From Actinopolymorpha pittospori (GTDB taxonomy: Bacteria; Actinomycetota; Actinomycetes; Propionibacteriales; Actinopolymorphaceae): a stretch of DNA of 64,000 bases. Positions 41,296 through 49,746 of the stretch are shown here, one piece after another; position 1 is the first letter of the stretch; each line of letters opens with the position of its first letter. Under the pieces are notes generated by a model that saw only the letters and a list, made by a program, of their open reading frames with translations, was not told the origin of the DNA and did not search any database. The stretch covers positions 7,998,001-8,062,000 of the forward strand of contig NZ_JADBEM010000001.1 of assembly GCF_014873875.1 (NCBI RefSeq), given 5' to 3'. The translations under genes were made by a program, and so were the position numbers.

Positions 41296-42336
41296 CTACC
41301 GACGTGCCGCCTCGACCCAGCGGTCGAGGATCGCCGCGGCGCGCCCTTCGTCGACCGACGAGACCGCTCGCGCGTAGGCCTTGCGAATCCGCTCCGCCAG
41401 CGGAGCCTCGGATGGCTCGTGGACCGCGAGCGCCGCGGCCGCGTTGAGCAGGACCGCCTCGCGGACGGGGCCGGACTCCCCGGCCAGCACCCGTCGGCAG
41501 ACGTCGGTGTTGAAGGCGACGTCGCCGCCTCGCAACGCCCCGGGCGGGGCGGGCGGAATGTCGAGTTCGGCGGGGTCGAAGTGCTCCTGGCTCACCGTGC
41601 CGTTCTGGACCACCCAGACGGCCGAGGTGGTCGTGGTGGTGAGCTCGTCCAGGCCGTCGTCCCCGCGGAACACGAACGCGTCCACGCCGCGGGCGGCGAA
41701 CACGCCGGCGACGATTCCGGCCATCCGCGCGTCGGCCACGCCGACCGCCTGCGCCTCCGGCCGGGCGGGGTTGGACATGGGGCCGAGGATGTTGAACGTC
41801 GTCGGCACCCCGAGCTCGCGCCGCGTCTGCGCCGCGTGCCGCATCGCGGCGTGGAACTGCGGGGCGAAGCAGAACGTGATCCCCACCTCGGTAGCGATCT
41901 CCGAGACCCGCTGGGGCGGCAGGTCGAGTGGGATGCCGAGAGACTCGATCAGGTCGGCGGCGCCGCACAGGGACGAGGCGCTGCGGCTGCCGTGCTTGGC
42001 GACCCGGGCGCCCGCGCCCGCGGCGACCAGCGCCGCCATCGTCGAGATGTTGACGGTGTGGGCTCCGTCACCTCCGGTGCCCACCACGTCGACGGCACGA
42101 CCCGGCACCTCGATGGTGGTCGCGTGGTCGTACATCGCCTGGACCATCCCGTCGACCTCTTCGACGGTCTCGCCCTTCACTCGGAGGGCGACCGCGAAGC
42201 CAGCGACCTGGACGGGAGTGACCTGGCCGGCGAGGATCTCGCCCATCGCCCAGGACGCCTGCTGCGGGGTGAGGTTCTCGCCGCGGAGCAGGAGGGAAAG
42301 CAGTTGTGGCCACACCAGGGCCGGCTGATCTGCCAT
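41296..42336 (-). CDS. trpD: Anthranilate phosphoribosyltransferase
   Basis: Tryptophan biosynthesis enzyme joining anthranilate to phosphoribosyl pyrophosphate. It has 346 residues, normal length. The PRPP-binding motif VVGTGGDGAHTVNISTMAA, the KHGSRSASSLCGAADLIESLG segment and the anthranilate-site NILGPMSNPARPEAQAVGV (all read in parts) are intact. The start is ATG at 42336 after GGAGCTGAC; the open frame extends upstream to 42660 only as an artefact over the neighbouring gene. As in Mycobacterium, it sits alone beside the cytochrome oxidase genes and away from other trp genes. Confidence 0.96.
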   Translation of the reverse strand: MADQPALVWPQLLSLLLRGENLTPQQASWAMGEILAGQVTPVQVAGFAVALRVKGETVEEVDGMVQAMYDHATTIEVPGRAVDVVGTGGDGAHTVNISTMAALVAAGAGARVAKHGSRSASSLCGAADLIESLGIPLDLPPQRVSEIATEVGITFCFAPQFHAAMRHAAQTRRELGVPTTFNILGPMSNPARPEAQAVGVADARMAGIVAGVFAARGVDAFVFRGDDGLDELTTTTTSAVWVVQNGTVSQEHFDPAELDIPPAPPGALRGGDVAFNTDVCRRVLAGESGPVREAVLLNAAAALAVHEPSEAPLAERIRKAYARAVSSVDEGRAAAILDRWVEAARR

Positions 42337-42371
42337 GTCAGCTCCGGAGTCGGGCGGAGGGAGTCGCCTGG

Positions 42372-42824
42372 TCAGTCGGTGGTGGCGGCGAGCCGCTGGC
42401 GGGCGAGCTGGACGGTCGTCCGGCACAGCGCCACCGGGTCGATCGGGTAGGGCACCGCCGCCTCGGCCCGCGACCAGGTGGCGAGCCAGGCGTCCTGCAC
42501 CCGTCCGGTGAGCACGAGCACCGGAGGGCACTGGTAGATCTCGTCCTTCAACTGGCGGGCGACGCCCATGCCGCCGGCGGGCACCGCCTCGCCGTCCAGG
42601 ATCACCACGTCGATGCCGCCGGCGTCGAGGGTCTTGAGCACGGCGTACTGCGTGGCGCACTCGACGAACTCGAACGGCGGAAGGTCGCGCTCCGGCCGCT
42701 TGCCGATCCCGAACTTGACCTTGTCGCGGGTGGTGCGGTCGTCGGAGTAGACAAGGACACGCACCGAACGCGGGGCGGATCCCGAGTCCGATCCGGAGTG
42801 GGACGCGGCGGCTTCAACGCTCAT
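42372..42824 (-). CDS. Stand-alone receiver-like protein beside ctaE
   Basis: A 150-residue protein with a CheY-like fold and no output domain. The first strand SVRVLVYSDDRTTRDKV has the acidic pair, the phospho-acceptor strand VVILDGEAVPAGG has an Asp, and LVLTGRVQDAWLA has the conserved Thr. The usual Lys before Pro is replaced (PYPIDP), so it may be a pseudo-receiver that is not phosphorylated normally. It is divergent from ctaE and 36 bases upstream of trpD on the same strand. A link to oxidase control is suggested by place only. Confidence 0.8.
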   Translation of the reverse strand: MSVEAAASHSGSDSGSAPRSVRVLVYSDDRTTRDKVKFGIGKRPERDLPPFEFVECATQYAVLKTLDAGGIDVVILDGEAVPAGGMGVARQLKDEIYQCPPVLVLTGRVQDAWLATWSRAEAAVPYPIDPVALCRTTVQLARQRLAATTD

Positions 42825-42854
42825 CGAGGTGTCCTCTGGCGTGAGAGTTCGTCA

Positions 42855-42883
42855 TTGACATGAACGGCGTACGGCGTGATGTT
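42855..42883 (+). promoter_or_regulatory. Candidate promoter for the ctaE-qcrCAB operon
   Basis: A consensus -35 TTGACA (42855-42860) is followed after 17 bases by GATGTT (42878-42883). It would give a leader of about 160 bases to ctaE that contains the hairpin GTGCCGGCC/GGCCGGCAC (42973-42981 and 42991-42999). A second -10-like CATAAT lies at 43043-43048, overlapping the ATG. Confidence 0.45.
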
Positions 42884-43046
42884 ACCCGGCGGCCGTCCCA
42901 CCGCTGCCCTCGGCCGTGCGCCGCCGGACCGGCCAGAAGCCGTATCCTCAGGACCGCCCGGGGCGCACCGCGGTGCCGGCCGACATTTCCGGCCGGCACG
43001 CCTGCCTTTGGGGGTCGGCCAAAGGCTGCGCAGATCGACCGACATA

Positions 43047-43694
43047 ATGGCCGACGTGGCGACAGCAACCGTAGAACCGACCGCCCGCTTCCACGGCCAT
43101 CCCAACCGGCCTTCAATGGTCAGTGTCGGGACGATCGTGTGGCTCGCGAGCGAGCTGATGTTCTTCGCCGCCCTCTTCGCGGCATATTTCACGATTCGGG
43201 CGGTTTCCCCCGAACTCTGGGCGCAGGAAACGAAGCTGCTCAACGTTCCCTTCGCGTTCGTCAACACGACCATCCTGGTGCTGTCGTCGGTGACCTGCCA
43301 GATGGGCGTTTTCGCGGCGGAGCGGGGCCAGCCGGGCCGTACGGGCCGACTCTTCGACGTCTCCAGGTGGGGGCTGCGTGAGTGGTTCGTCCTCACCTAC
43401 GTGATGGGCTCGTTCTTCATCGGTGGCCAGACCTATGAGTACGCCGAGCTGATCCACGAGGGCGTCACGCTCTCCTCGTCGGCCTACGGCTCGGTCTTCT
43501 ACCTCACCACCGGCTTCCACGGCCTGCACGTGACGGGCGGCTTGATCGCCTTCCTGCTGGTCCTCGGCCGCACCTTCATGGCGAACCGCTTCACGCACGA
43601 GCAGGCCGTGAGCGCGATCGTGGTGTCCTACTACTGGCACTTCGTCGACGTCGTGTGGATTGGCCTGTTCGCGACCATCTATCTCATTAAGTAG
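43047..43694 (+). CDS. ctaE: Cytochrome c oxidase subunit III
   Basis: Subunit III of the aa3-type terminal oxidase, 215 residues in about five to six membrane helices. Actinobacterial CtaE signatures are NRPSMVSVGTIVWLASELMFFAALF, CQMGVFAAERG, GQTYEYAELIHEG, GFHGLHVTGGLIAF and SYYWHFVDVVWIGLF, each recognisable from Mycobacterium homologues. The ATG at 43047 overlaps a -10-like CATAAT; a GTG at 43056 lies seven bases after that hexamer and could be a leaderless start. It is the first gene of ctaE-qcrC-qcrA-qcrB. Confidence 0.96.
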   Translation: MADVATATVEPTARFHGHPNRPSMVSVGTIVWLASELMFFAALFAAYFTIRAVSPELWAQETKLLNVPFAFVNTTILVLSSVTCQMGVFAAERGQPGRTGRLFDVSRWGLREWFVLTYVMGSFFIGGQTYEYAELIHEGVTLSSSAYGSVFYLTTGFHGLHVTGGLIAFLLVLGRTFMANRFTHEQAVSAIVVSYYWHFVDVVWIGLFATIYLIK

Positions 43695-43710
43695 GACGGA
43701 GCAGGCAGAC

Positions 43711-44580
43711 GTGCCTTTCGGCGTCCGGGGTCGGCCCCGGTTCCACACTGTCGGGTTTCGGGCTCGTCCCCGGTTGAGCACCATCCTGGGCGCTCGGCGC
43801 CGGCACCGTTTCGCGGGCCCTGTGGTCGTGCTGATGGCCCTCGCGGCCTTCGGCGGTATCTACGCGCTCGCTTCCCCGTCGTCGCAGGCCTCCGCCGACG
43901 CGGCGCAGTCGACGCAGATCGAGCAGGGCAAGAAGCTCTTCTCCGTGAGCTGCTCCTCCTGCCACGGCCTGAACGCGCAGGGCACCAACGCGGGGCCGCC
44001 GCTCATCGGCGTCGGTGCCGCCGCGGTCGACTTCCAGGTCGGCACCGGCCGCATGCCGGCCCAGCAGCCCGGTCCGCAGATCCCCCAGAAGAAGGTCGCC
44101 TTCTCCGACGAGGAGATCTCGGCGCTCGCGGCGTACGTCGCCTCGCTCGGGCCCGGGCCCGCGATTCCGGCGGACACCAGCTCGGAGGGTCTCTCCGACG
44201 CGGAGATCGCCGAGGGCGGTGAGCTCTTCCGCACCAACTGCGCCTCCTGCCACAACGTCGCGGGCAAGGGCGGCGCCCTCACCTGGGGCAAGTTCGCGCC
44301 GAACCTCGACAACACCTCCTCGCGGCACATCTACGAGGCCATGCTCACGGGCCCGCAGCAGATGCCGGTCTTCTCCGACGCCGTGATCACGCCCGAGAAC
44401 AAGCGGCAGATCATCGGCTACCTGGAGACCCTCCGCGAGGAACCAAGTCACGGTGGGTTCGCCCTCGGCGGACTCGGACCGGTGACCGAGGGCCTCGCGG
44501 CGTGGCTCGTCGGAATCGCCGGACTGGTGATCATCGCGGTCTGGATCGCGGCGAGGACCGCCAAGGGAAAGCGAGCATAG
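43711..44580 (+). CDS. qcrC: Cytochrome bc1 complex diheme cytochrome c subunit
   Basis: Membrane-anchored diheme cytochrome c that carries electrons from the bc1 complex straight to the aa3 oxidase, replacing soluble cytochrome c. It has 289 residues: an N-terminal membrane segment (34-55), two heme c motifs CSSCH (81-85) and CASCH (177-181), each domain with a Met ligand region (GRMPA and QQMPVF), and a C-terminal membrane helix. GTG start at 43711, 16 bases after the ctaE stop. The first 30 residues are basic and cytoplasmic. Confidence 0.96.
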   Translation: MPFGVRGRPRFHTVGFRARPRLSTILGARRRHRFAGPVVVLMALAAFGGIYALASPSSQASADAAQSTQIEQGKKLFSVSCSSCHGLNAQGTNAGPPLIGVGAAAVDFQVGTGRMPAQQPGPQIPQKKVAFSDEEISALAAYVASLGPGPAIPADTSSEGLSDAEIAEGGELFRTNCASCHNVAGKGGALTWGKFAPNLDNTSSRHIYEAMLTGPQQMPVFSDAVITPENKRQIIGYLETLREEPSHGGFALGGLGPVTEGLAAWLVGIAGLVIIAVWIAARTAKGKRA

Positions 44581-44584
44581 GTAA

Positions 44585-45613
44585 ATGAGCGACATGACCG
44601 AATCTCGCGGCGAGGTCGCGGTCACCCGGTCGACCGACACCGGCGACCCGTACCCCGACCCGGGGCTCCCTCCGCACGAGCCCCGTCCGACTGACATCGA
44701 CGAGGCCGCCGCCAAGCGGGCGGAGCGCCAGGTGGCCACGATGTTCGGCGTGGCCACCCTGCTCGGCCTCGGCTTCGTGGTCTCCTACTTCGCGGTCCCC
44801 CGCGACGCGTCCTTCCTGGGCTTCGGCGCCTCCAACTTCGCGCTGGGCGGCACGCTGGGCCTCGCCCTCCTCCTGATCGGCATCGGCGCGGTCCAGTGGG
44901 CGCGCAAGCTGATGAGCGACCACGAGATCGTGGAGGAACGCCACTCCGCGAGCTCCTCCGACGAGGACCGGGCTGAGGCGATCGCCGCCGTCCGGCTCGG
45001 TGCCGAGGAGAGCGGGATCGGGCGCCGGAAGCTGATCCGTAACTCCCTGATCGGCGCCCTCGCGGTGCTCGGCCTCCCGGTCGTCGTGCTCCTGCGCGAC
45101 CTGGGACCGCTGCCGGGCAACGGGTCCGCCCACACGATCTGGCGGCGCGGCACCCGCATCGCCAACGACGTGACCTTCAAGCCCCTGCGCCCGGAGGACC
45201 TCGAGCTGGGCCAGCTCGTCAACGCCGTTCCGGCGAGCCTGGAAGACCAGCCGGAAGGCGCCGAGCGTCAGAGCGCCCGCGCCAAGTCCGCCGTCCTCCT
45301 GGTCCGGATGGAGGAGAACGACATCCGGACCGTGCCGAACCGGCGCGAATGGGGCGTCTCCGGCATCCTCTGCTACTCCAAGGTCTGCACCCACGTCGGC
45401 TGCCCGGTCAACCTGTACGAGCAGCAGACCCACCACGTCCTGTGTCCCTGCCACCAGTCGACGTTCGATCTCGCGAACGGCGGACGGGTCGTCTTCGGCC
45501 CGGCCGCGCGGTCACTGCCGCAGCTGCCGATCATGGTCGACTCCGAGGGATACCTCGTCGCCCAGAGCGACTTCACCGAGCCGGTCGGGCCGAGCTACTG
45601 GGAGCGCGGATGA
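44585..45613 (+). CDS. qcrA: Cytochrome bc1 complex Rieske iron-sulfur subunit
   Basis: Actinobacterial Rieske protein of 342 residues with three membrane segments (about 52-70, 85-105, 150-170) instead of one. The 2Fe-2S cluster ligands are in CTHVGC (Cys268, His270) and CPCHQS (Cys287, His290), with the disulfide Cys273-Cys289. It oxidises menaquinol and passes electrons to QcrC. The ATG at 44585 lies four bases after the qcrC stop, and its end overlaps qcrB as ATGA. Confidence 0.96.
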   Translation: MSDMTESRGEVAVTRSTDTGDPYPDPGLPPHEPRPTDIDEAAAKRAERQVATMFGVATLLGLGFVVSYFAVPRDASFLGFGASNFALGGTLGLALLLIGIGAVQWARKLMSDHEIVEERHSASSSDEDRAEAIAAVRLGAEESGIGRRKLIRNSLIGALAVLGLPVVVLLRDLGPLPGNGSAHTIWRRGTRIANDVTFKPLRPEDLELGQLVNAVPASLEDQPEGAERQSARAKSAVLLVRMEENDIRTVPNRREWGVSGILCYSKVCTHVGCPVNLYEQQTHHVLCPCHQSTFDLANGGRVVFGPAARSLPQLPIMVDSEGYLVAQSDFTEPVGPSYWERG

Positions 45614-47343
45614 GCAGCGCCACACCAAACGCGGTCGCCAAACCGCTGGAGTTCCTCGACGAACGTGTGGGACTCGCCAAACTCGTCAAGAAGAACCTTC
45701 GCAAGGTCTTCCCCGACCACTGGTCGTTCCTGCTGGGTGAGATCGCCCTCTACAGCTTCATCATCCTGTTGCTGTCGGGGACGTTCCTGACGCTGTGGTT
45801 CAAGCCGAGCATGCAGGAGGTCGTCTACAGCGGCCCCTACGGCCCGCTGCAGGGCGTGCACATGTCGGAGGCCTTCGCCTCCACGCTGCACATCTCCTTC
45901 GACGTCCGCGGCGGTCTGCTCATGCGGCAGATCCACCACTGGGCGGCGATGCTGTTCATCGGCGCGATGACCATCCACATGCTGCGGGTCTTCTTCACCG
46001 GGGCGTTCCGCAAGCCGCGCGAGATCAACTGGCTGATCGGCACGATCCTGCTGCAGCTCGGTCTGATCGAGGGCTTCACCGGCTACTCGCTCCCCGACGA
46101 CCTGCTGTCCGGCACCGGTCTGCGCTTCATCGAGGGTCTGGTCCGGGCGATCCCGGTGGTCGGCACCTACGTCTCGTACTTCGTCTTCGGCGGGGCGTTC
46201 CCCGGCGACACGATCGTTCCGCGCCTGTACGGCGTCCACATCCTGTTGCTGCCCGGCCTGATCCTCGCGATGGTCGCGGCCCACATCGGGTTGGTCGTCT
46301 ACCACAAGCACACCCAGTGGGCCGGTCCCGGACGGACCAACAAGAACGTCGTCGGCTACCCGCTGATGCCGGTCTACATGGCCAAGGCCGGTGGCTTCTT
46401 CTTCATCGTGTTCGGCGTCACCGCCCTCATGGGTGCGCTGTTCCAGCTCAACCCGGTCTGGGTCTACGGCCCCTACAACCCCTCCGAGGTCGGTGCCGGC
46501 ACCCAGCCTGACTGGTACATGGGTTGGGTCGAGGGCGGTCTGCGCCTCATGCCCAACTGGGAAAGCCATATCGCCGGCTTCACCATCAGTTGGAACATCT
46601 TCATTCCAGGCTTCGGCCTCCTGGGTCTGCTCGCGATCGTGCTCGGGTTGTACCCGTTCATCGAGCGCTGGGTGACCGGTGACAACCGCGAGCACCACCT
46701 GCTGGACCGCCCGCGCAACCAGCCGACCCGTACGGCGTTCGGCGTCGCCGGGATGACGTTCTACGGCCTGCTGTGGGTCGGCGGTGGAAACGACATCCTC
46801 GCCACCACGTTCCACCTGGCCATCAACGACATCACCTGGTTCCTGCGGTTCGCGATCTTCATCGGCCCGGTCATCGCGTTCCTGGTGACCAAGCGGATCT
46901 GCATCGGGTTGCAGCGACGCGATCGCGACCGGCTGCTGCACGGCCGGGAGACAGGCATCGTCATGCGCGCTCCCAACGGCGAGTTCACGGAGGTCCACGC
47001 GCCGATCGACACCGAGGAGGCGTACACGATCTCCCAGCACGACCGGCAGGAGCCGCTCGCGGTCGGCGACGGGGTGGACGCCAACGGCGTCGTGGATCCC
47101 ACGCACCGCGTTCGGAAGCTGCGGGCCCGCGCCTCCCGGTTCTACTTCGGCGACGACGTGCAGAAGCCGACGCGGGAGGAGATCGAGGACGCGCACAGCC
47201 ACGGTCACGGCCACGAGGAGCTCGCGGGCAGCAACGGCCACGAGCAGCTCACCGACGGCAGCCACGAGGCGCTCAGCAACGGCAACGGCCACGAGGTGAA
47301 GGGGGTCGGTGCAGGAAGCTCGAAGTCCCGCTCCGAGCACTGA
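45610..47343 (+). CDS. qcrB: Cytochrome bc1 complex cytochrome b subunit
   Basis: Cytochrome b with quinol-oxidation and reduction sites, 577 residues and about eight membrane helices. Heme b ligand regions HISFDVRGGLLMRQIHHWAAM and MTIHMLRVFFTGAFRKPREINW, the Qo-type segment GYSLPDDLLSGTG and the second His region VHILLLPGLILAMVAAHIG are as in other actinobacteria. The C-terminus beyond about residue 430 is an extended cytoplasmic tail; its last 50 residues are a His/Gly/Asn-rich repeat (GHGHEELAGSNGHEQL). The ATG overlaps the qcrA stop. A strong terminator follows. Confidence 0.96.
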   Translation: MSSATPNAVAKPLEFLDERVGLAKLVKKNLRKVFPDHWSFLLGEIALYSFIILLLSGTFLTLWFKPSMQEVVYSGPYGPLQGVHMSEAFASTLHISFDVRGGLLMRQIHHWAAMLFIGAMTIHMLRVFFTGAFRKPREINWLIGTILLQLGLIEGFTGYSLPDDLLSGTGLRFIEGLVRAIPVVGTYVSYFVFGGAFPGDTIVPRLYGVHILLLPGLILAMVAAHIGLVVYHKHTQWAGPGRTNKNVVGYPLMPVYMAKAGGFFFIVFGVTALMGALFQLNPVWVYGPYNPSEVGAGTQPDWYMGWVEGGLRLMPNWESHIAGFTISWNIFIPGFGLLGLLAIVLGLYPFIERWVTGDNREHHLLDRPRNQPTRTAFGVAGMTFYGLLWVGGGNDILATTFHLAINDITWFLRFAIFIGPVIAFLVTKRICIGLQRRDRDRLLHGRETGIVMRAPNGEFTEVHAPIDTEEAYTISQHDRQEPLAVGDGVDANGVVDPTHRVRKLRARASRFYFGDDVQKPTREEIEDAHSHGHGHEELAGSNGHEQLTDGSHEALSNGNGHEVKGVGAGSSKSRSEH

Positions 47344-47360
47344 CCCTCGGCGTTACGTCA

Positions 47361-47405
47361 GCACTGTGCCGCGGCCACCACTGGTGGCCGCGGCACAGTG
47401 CTTTT
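47361..47405 (+). terminator. Intrinsic terminator after qcrB
   Basis: GCACTGTGCCGCGGCCACCA (47361-47380) is perfectly complementary to 47382-47401, followed by TTTT. The 20-bp arms and T run make it the clearest intrinsic terminator in the window; its stop position is 18 bases after the qcrB stop codon. Confidence 0.93.
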
Positions 47406-47539
47406 CAGGGGCCGGACAGAGGCCTTCCAGGGCCCGGTGAGAGGCGCCGAGGCGTTCTGATCGAAGGATGCACATCGGCTCCCCCGCTCTGGCCCGGTCA
47501 GGGGCCAGGGATCCAGCCCCGGGAGGCTGCCGGAGGACG

Positions 47540-47842
47540 ACCCAGCGGCTGCGACGGCGTACGCCGGGGAACCCACCGGCGAGGTCGACGAGCCGACCGC
47601 TGATCTCGAGCACCCAGTCGGTGCCGGCTCCCTAGCTCCACGTGCGGGCGTCGTCGGCCGCGCGGCTCCAGGGACAGCCCGGCCGGGCCCGAGGGTGGGA
47701 GGTAGTCGACCTCTTCACAGGTAGCGATCACCATGGCCCGCAGGGCCTGGACGAAACGTTTCGCGCCGGCCTGGATCGCGGCCTCCCGCCCCCAGGCGTC
47801 GCCGCTCCGGGAGCACTGGGATCGCCCTCTGGCGGGGCGCAC
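47540..47842 (-). pseudogene. Probable decayed gene fragment, minus strand
   Basis: Coding-like sequence (C/G-ending codons) is split between two frames. One reads GREAAIQAGAKRFVQALRA then CEEVDYLPPSGPAGLSLEP down to about 47645. The other reads GTDWVLEISGRLVDLAGGF from about 47625, just after an in-frame TAG. Joining them needs one frameshift. I do not recognise the family. It lies between the qcrB terminator and the L,D-transpeptidase terminator, head to head with another broken fragment. Low confidence. Confidence 0.35.
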
Positions 47843-47868
47843 GTGGGACGAGCCTGGCAGGAGCGGAG

Positions 47869-48188
47869 ATGGACCAGCAGTTGGCCCGTGTACGAGCCGA
47901 TCTCGCGGGCTGGGTGGACGTACGCGGCTTCGTCCCCGAGGAGGCTCTCCCCTGGCTCCACACCGCGGCCGGCATGGACCCGGTCACCCCTGCACTGGAC
48001 TGGCCCTCCGACGCGCTCCCACGCCGCGCTGGGTGCCCGCCGGACCGACTCGGGAGGTGCGGCTGGTCACCGTCCTGTCCGTACCCTCCATCGAGCTCCT
48101 GAGCGGGCCCCTACCGCGCGCGGTTGCTCGCCTGCAGCCCCCTCGCTGCGTGCGGCACCTCGTCAAGGCGCACGGCCGGCAGCAGTGA
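47869..48188 (+). pseudogene. Probable frameshifted small gene, plus strand
   Basis: An ATG at 47869 after AGGAGCGGAG opens MDQQLARVRADLAGWVDVRG and continues naturally to DWPSDALP near 48023. There the coding-like frame changes: the next frame reads TPRWVPAGPTREVRLVTVLS and SIELLSGPLPRAVARL to a stop at 48188, again with C/G-ending codons. One base change in length near 48024 would restore a 106-residue protein. Unknown family. It could be a true frameshift mutation, a sequencing error or programmed shift. Confidence 0.4.
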
Positions 48189-48269
48189 TGCAAGCCGTCG
48201 CGTGGCAACCGTGCGCCAGCTACTCGCCGCTGAAGGCGCCACCGCGGTCCTGCGCTGGTCGAGCATGCG
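48189..48269. other. Short non-coding remainder before the ldt terminator
   Basis: I see no gene here. Together with 47406-47539 it flanks the two broken fragments. Base composition is similar to the neighbours. Confidence 0.4.
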
Positions 48270-48304
48270 AGCGGCCCCGCATCTGTCACAGATGCGGGGC
48301 CGCT
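48270..48304. terminator. Strong hairpin after the L,D-transpeptidase gene
   Basis: AGCGGCCCCGCATCTG (48270-48285) pairs perfectly with CAGATGCGGGGCCGCT (48289-48304) around TCA. It is 40 bases beyond the transpeptidase stop codon on the minus strand. No T run, but the stem is very stable and can act in both directions. Confidence 0.85.
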
Positions 48305-48344
48305 TCAGGAACGACGCGCGGGCCGCTGCGGGCCGGCGAGAGAG

Positions 48345-49565
48345 TCAGCTCAGCGCGCTGCCGGCCTTCCATTCGTTCCAGGACACGTTCCAGTCGCCGT
48401 AACCGTTGCCGGTGGCCGGCATCTGGGCACCACTGCTGCTGACCACCTCGACCGGGTCGCCGACGTGGGAGACCTGCCAGAGCCAGTCGGAGTTGCTGAG
48501 GCTCATGCCGACGCAGCCGTGGCTGGTGTTGGAGTATCCCTGGGACCCCACCGACCAGGGCGCCGAGTGCAGGAACTCACCGCTCCAGGTCACCCGAAGT
48601 GCCCACCGGCCGGTCAGCCGGTAGTGCTCCGGAGCCCCGATGGCTTCGTTCGTGAAGTCGACGTTCTGACGCTTCTCCAGGACCACCTTGGTGCCGTTCC
48701 GCGTCTCCCAACCGGACTTTCCTCCGGTCACCGGGATCGAACGGGCCAGGTCGCCGTTGATGTAGACGCGCGCCTTGTGGGAGTTGTCCAGGTCGACCTT
48801 GGTCACCACCGAGTTGGCGATGGTGAAGTGCCGCACCTTGTCCTTGATGCCCCACGCACCGTCGCCAGCGTTGACGTCCTTGGTGTTGATCCTCAGCGTG
48901 ACGTCGGTGTGGGCCGGCCAGTACGTCTTCGGACGGTAGTGGATCTCCTCCGAGCTGAACCAGTGCCAGGCCCCCTCGACCGGCTTGGAGGTCTCGACCA
49001 CCAGCCGCTTCTCGACTTCAGCTCGGTCCTTCACCGGAACGGTGAACTTGATGACGATCGGCATGCCCACGCCGACCGTGCTGCCATCCAGCGGTTCGAT
49101 GCTGGTGCCGAGCACCTTCGCCGGCTTCGCCGTGGTGAAGGTCTGGTTGGTCTGGGTCTCCTGCCCGTCGGCGTTCTTCGCGACGGCGTGGACCTGGTAG
49201 ACCCGGTCCGGGAGGAGACTGCCCTGCGCCACCGACCATGAGGTCTTGGCCGTGTTGAGAGTCCCCTCGACAGGCTTGCCGTCGTTGGTGACCTCTACCT
49301 GGGTCAGACTTCCGCCGCCGGCCGTCACCGTCACCGGGGCGTCCACCGCCACGTTCTCCGCCCGGTCCGCGGGCGAGACGGTGACCTTGGTCGGAGCCAC
49401 GGTCTTCTTCGGCGTCGCCGCCCCCTTGCCCGGGTTGGCGTTCGCCTGGATCGGAGAGCCCGACCCCGAGTCGGCCTGGCAACCGGCCATCAACACCATG
49501 GCCAGCATCACCACCAAAGCCCCGACCCCGCGCACCGCTGACCGCGTGCGCCCCCGCTTCCTCAT
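48345..49565 (-). CDS. L,D-transpeptidase lipoprotein (LdtMt2-like)
   Basis: Cell-wall enzyme forming 3-3 peptidoglycan cross-links outside the membrane. It has 406 residues from the ATG at 49565, which follows AAGGAG by 5 bases. A lipoprotein signal ends LMAGC (Cys about 28). Two bacterial Ig-like domains (about 55-260; VTVSPADRAENVAVDAPVTV and TSIEPLDGSTVGVGMPIVIKF) precede the YkuD catalytic domain with SHGCVGMS, where the Cys is the nucleophile, and a C-terminal Trp-rich tail (WNVSWNEWKAGSA). This domain order is that of mycobacterial Ldt enzymes. It lies downstream of ctaF with its own terminator. Confidence 0.94.
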   Translation of the reverse strand: MRKRGRTRSAVRGVGALVVMLAMVLMAGCQADSGSGSPIQANANPGKGAATPKKTVAPTKVTVSPADRAENVAVDAPVTVTAGGGSLTQVEVTNDGKPVEGTLNTAKTSWSVAQGSLLPDRVYQVHAVAKNADGQETQTNQTFTTAKPAKVLGTSIEPLDGSTVGVGMPIVIKFTVPVKDRAEVEKRLVVETSKPVEGAWHWFSSEEIHYRPKTYWPAHTDVTLRINTKDVNAGDGAWGIKDKVRHFTIANSVVTKVDLDNSHKARVYINGDLARSIPVTGGKSGWETRNGTKVVLEKRQNVDFTNEAIGAPEHYRLTGRWALRVTWSGEFLHSAPWSVGSQGYSNTSHGCVGMSLSNSDWLWQVSHVGDPVEVVSSSGAQMPATGNGYGDWNVSWNEWKAGSALS

Positions 49566-49746
49566 GTGCACTCCTTGTGCCGGCGACCTACAGGCGTGTG
49601 CGGCCCCTAACGAAAGGGACCTCCGGTGGAATGACGCCCTGTGGCCCCGACAAGTTGCATGCCGGCCCCTATCACGTGAAAGAGTACTGAATCGCTCGCC
49701 GCGCCGGACGCTCGGTGAGCGTGCTCTCTCTCGGAGTAACCGGTCC

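Noticed and set aside
45595..47340. 581-residue minus-strand open frame
   Set aside because: Antisense of qcrB.
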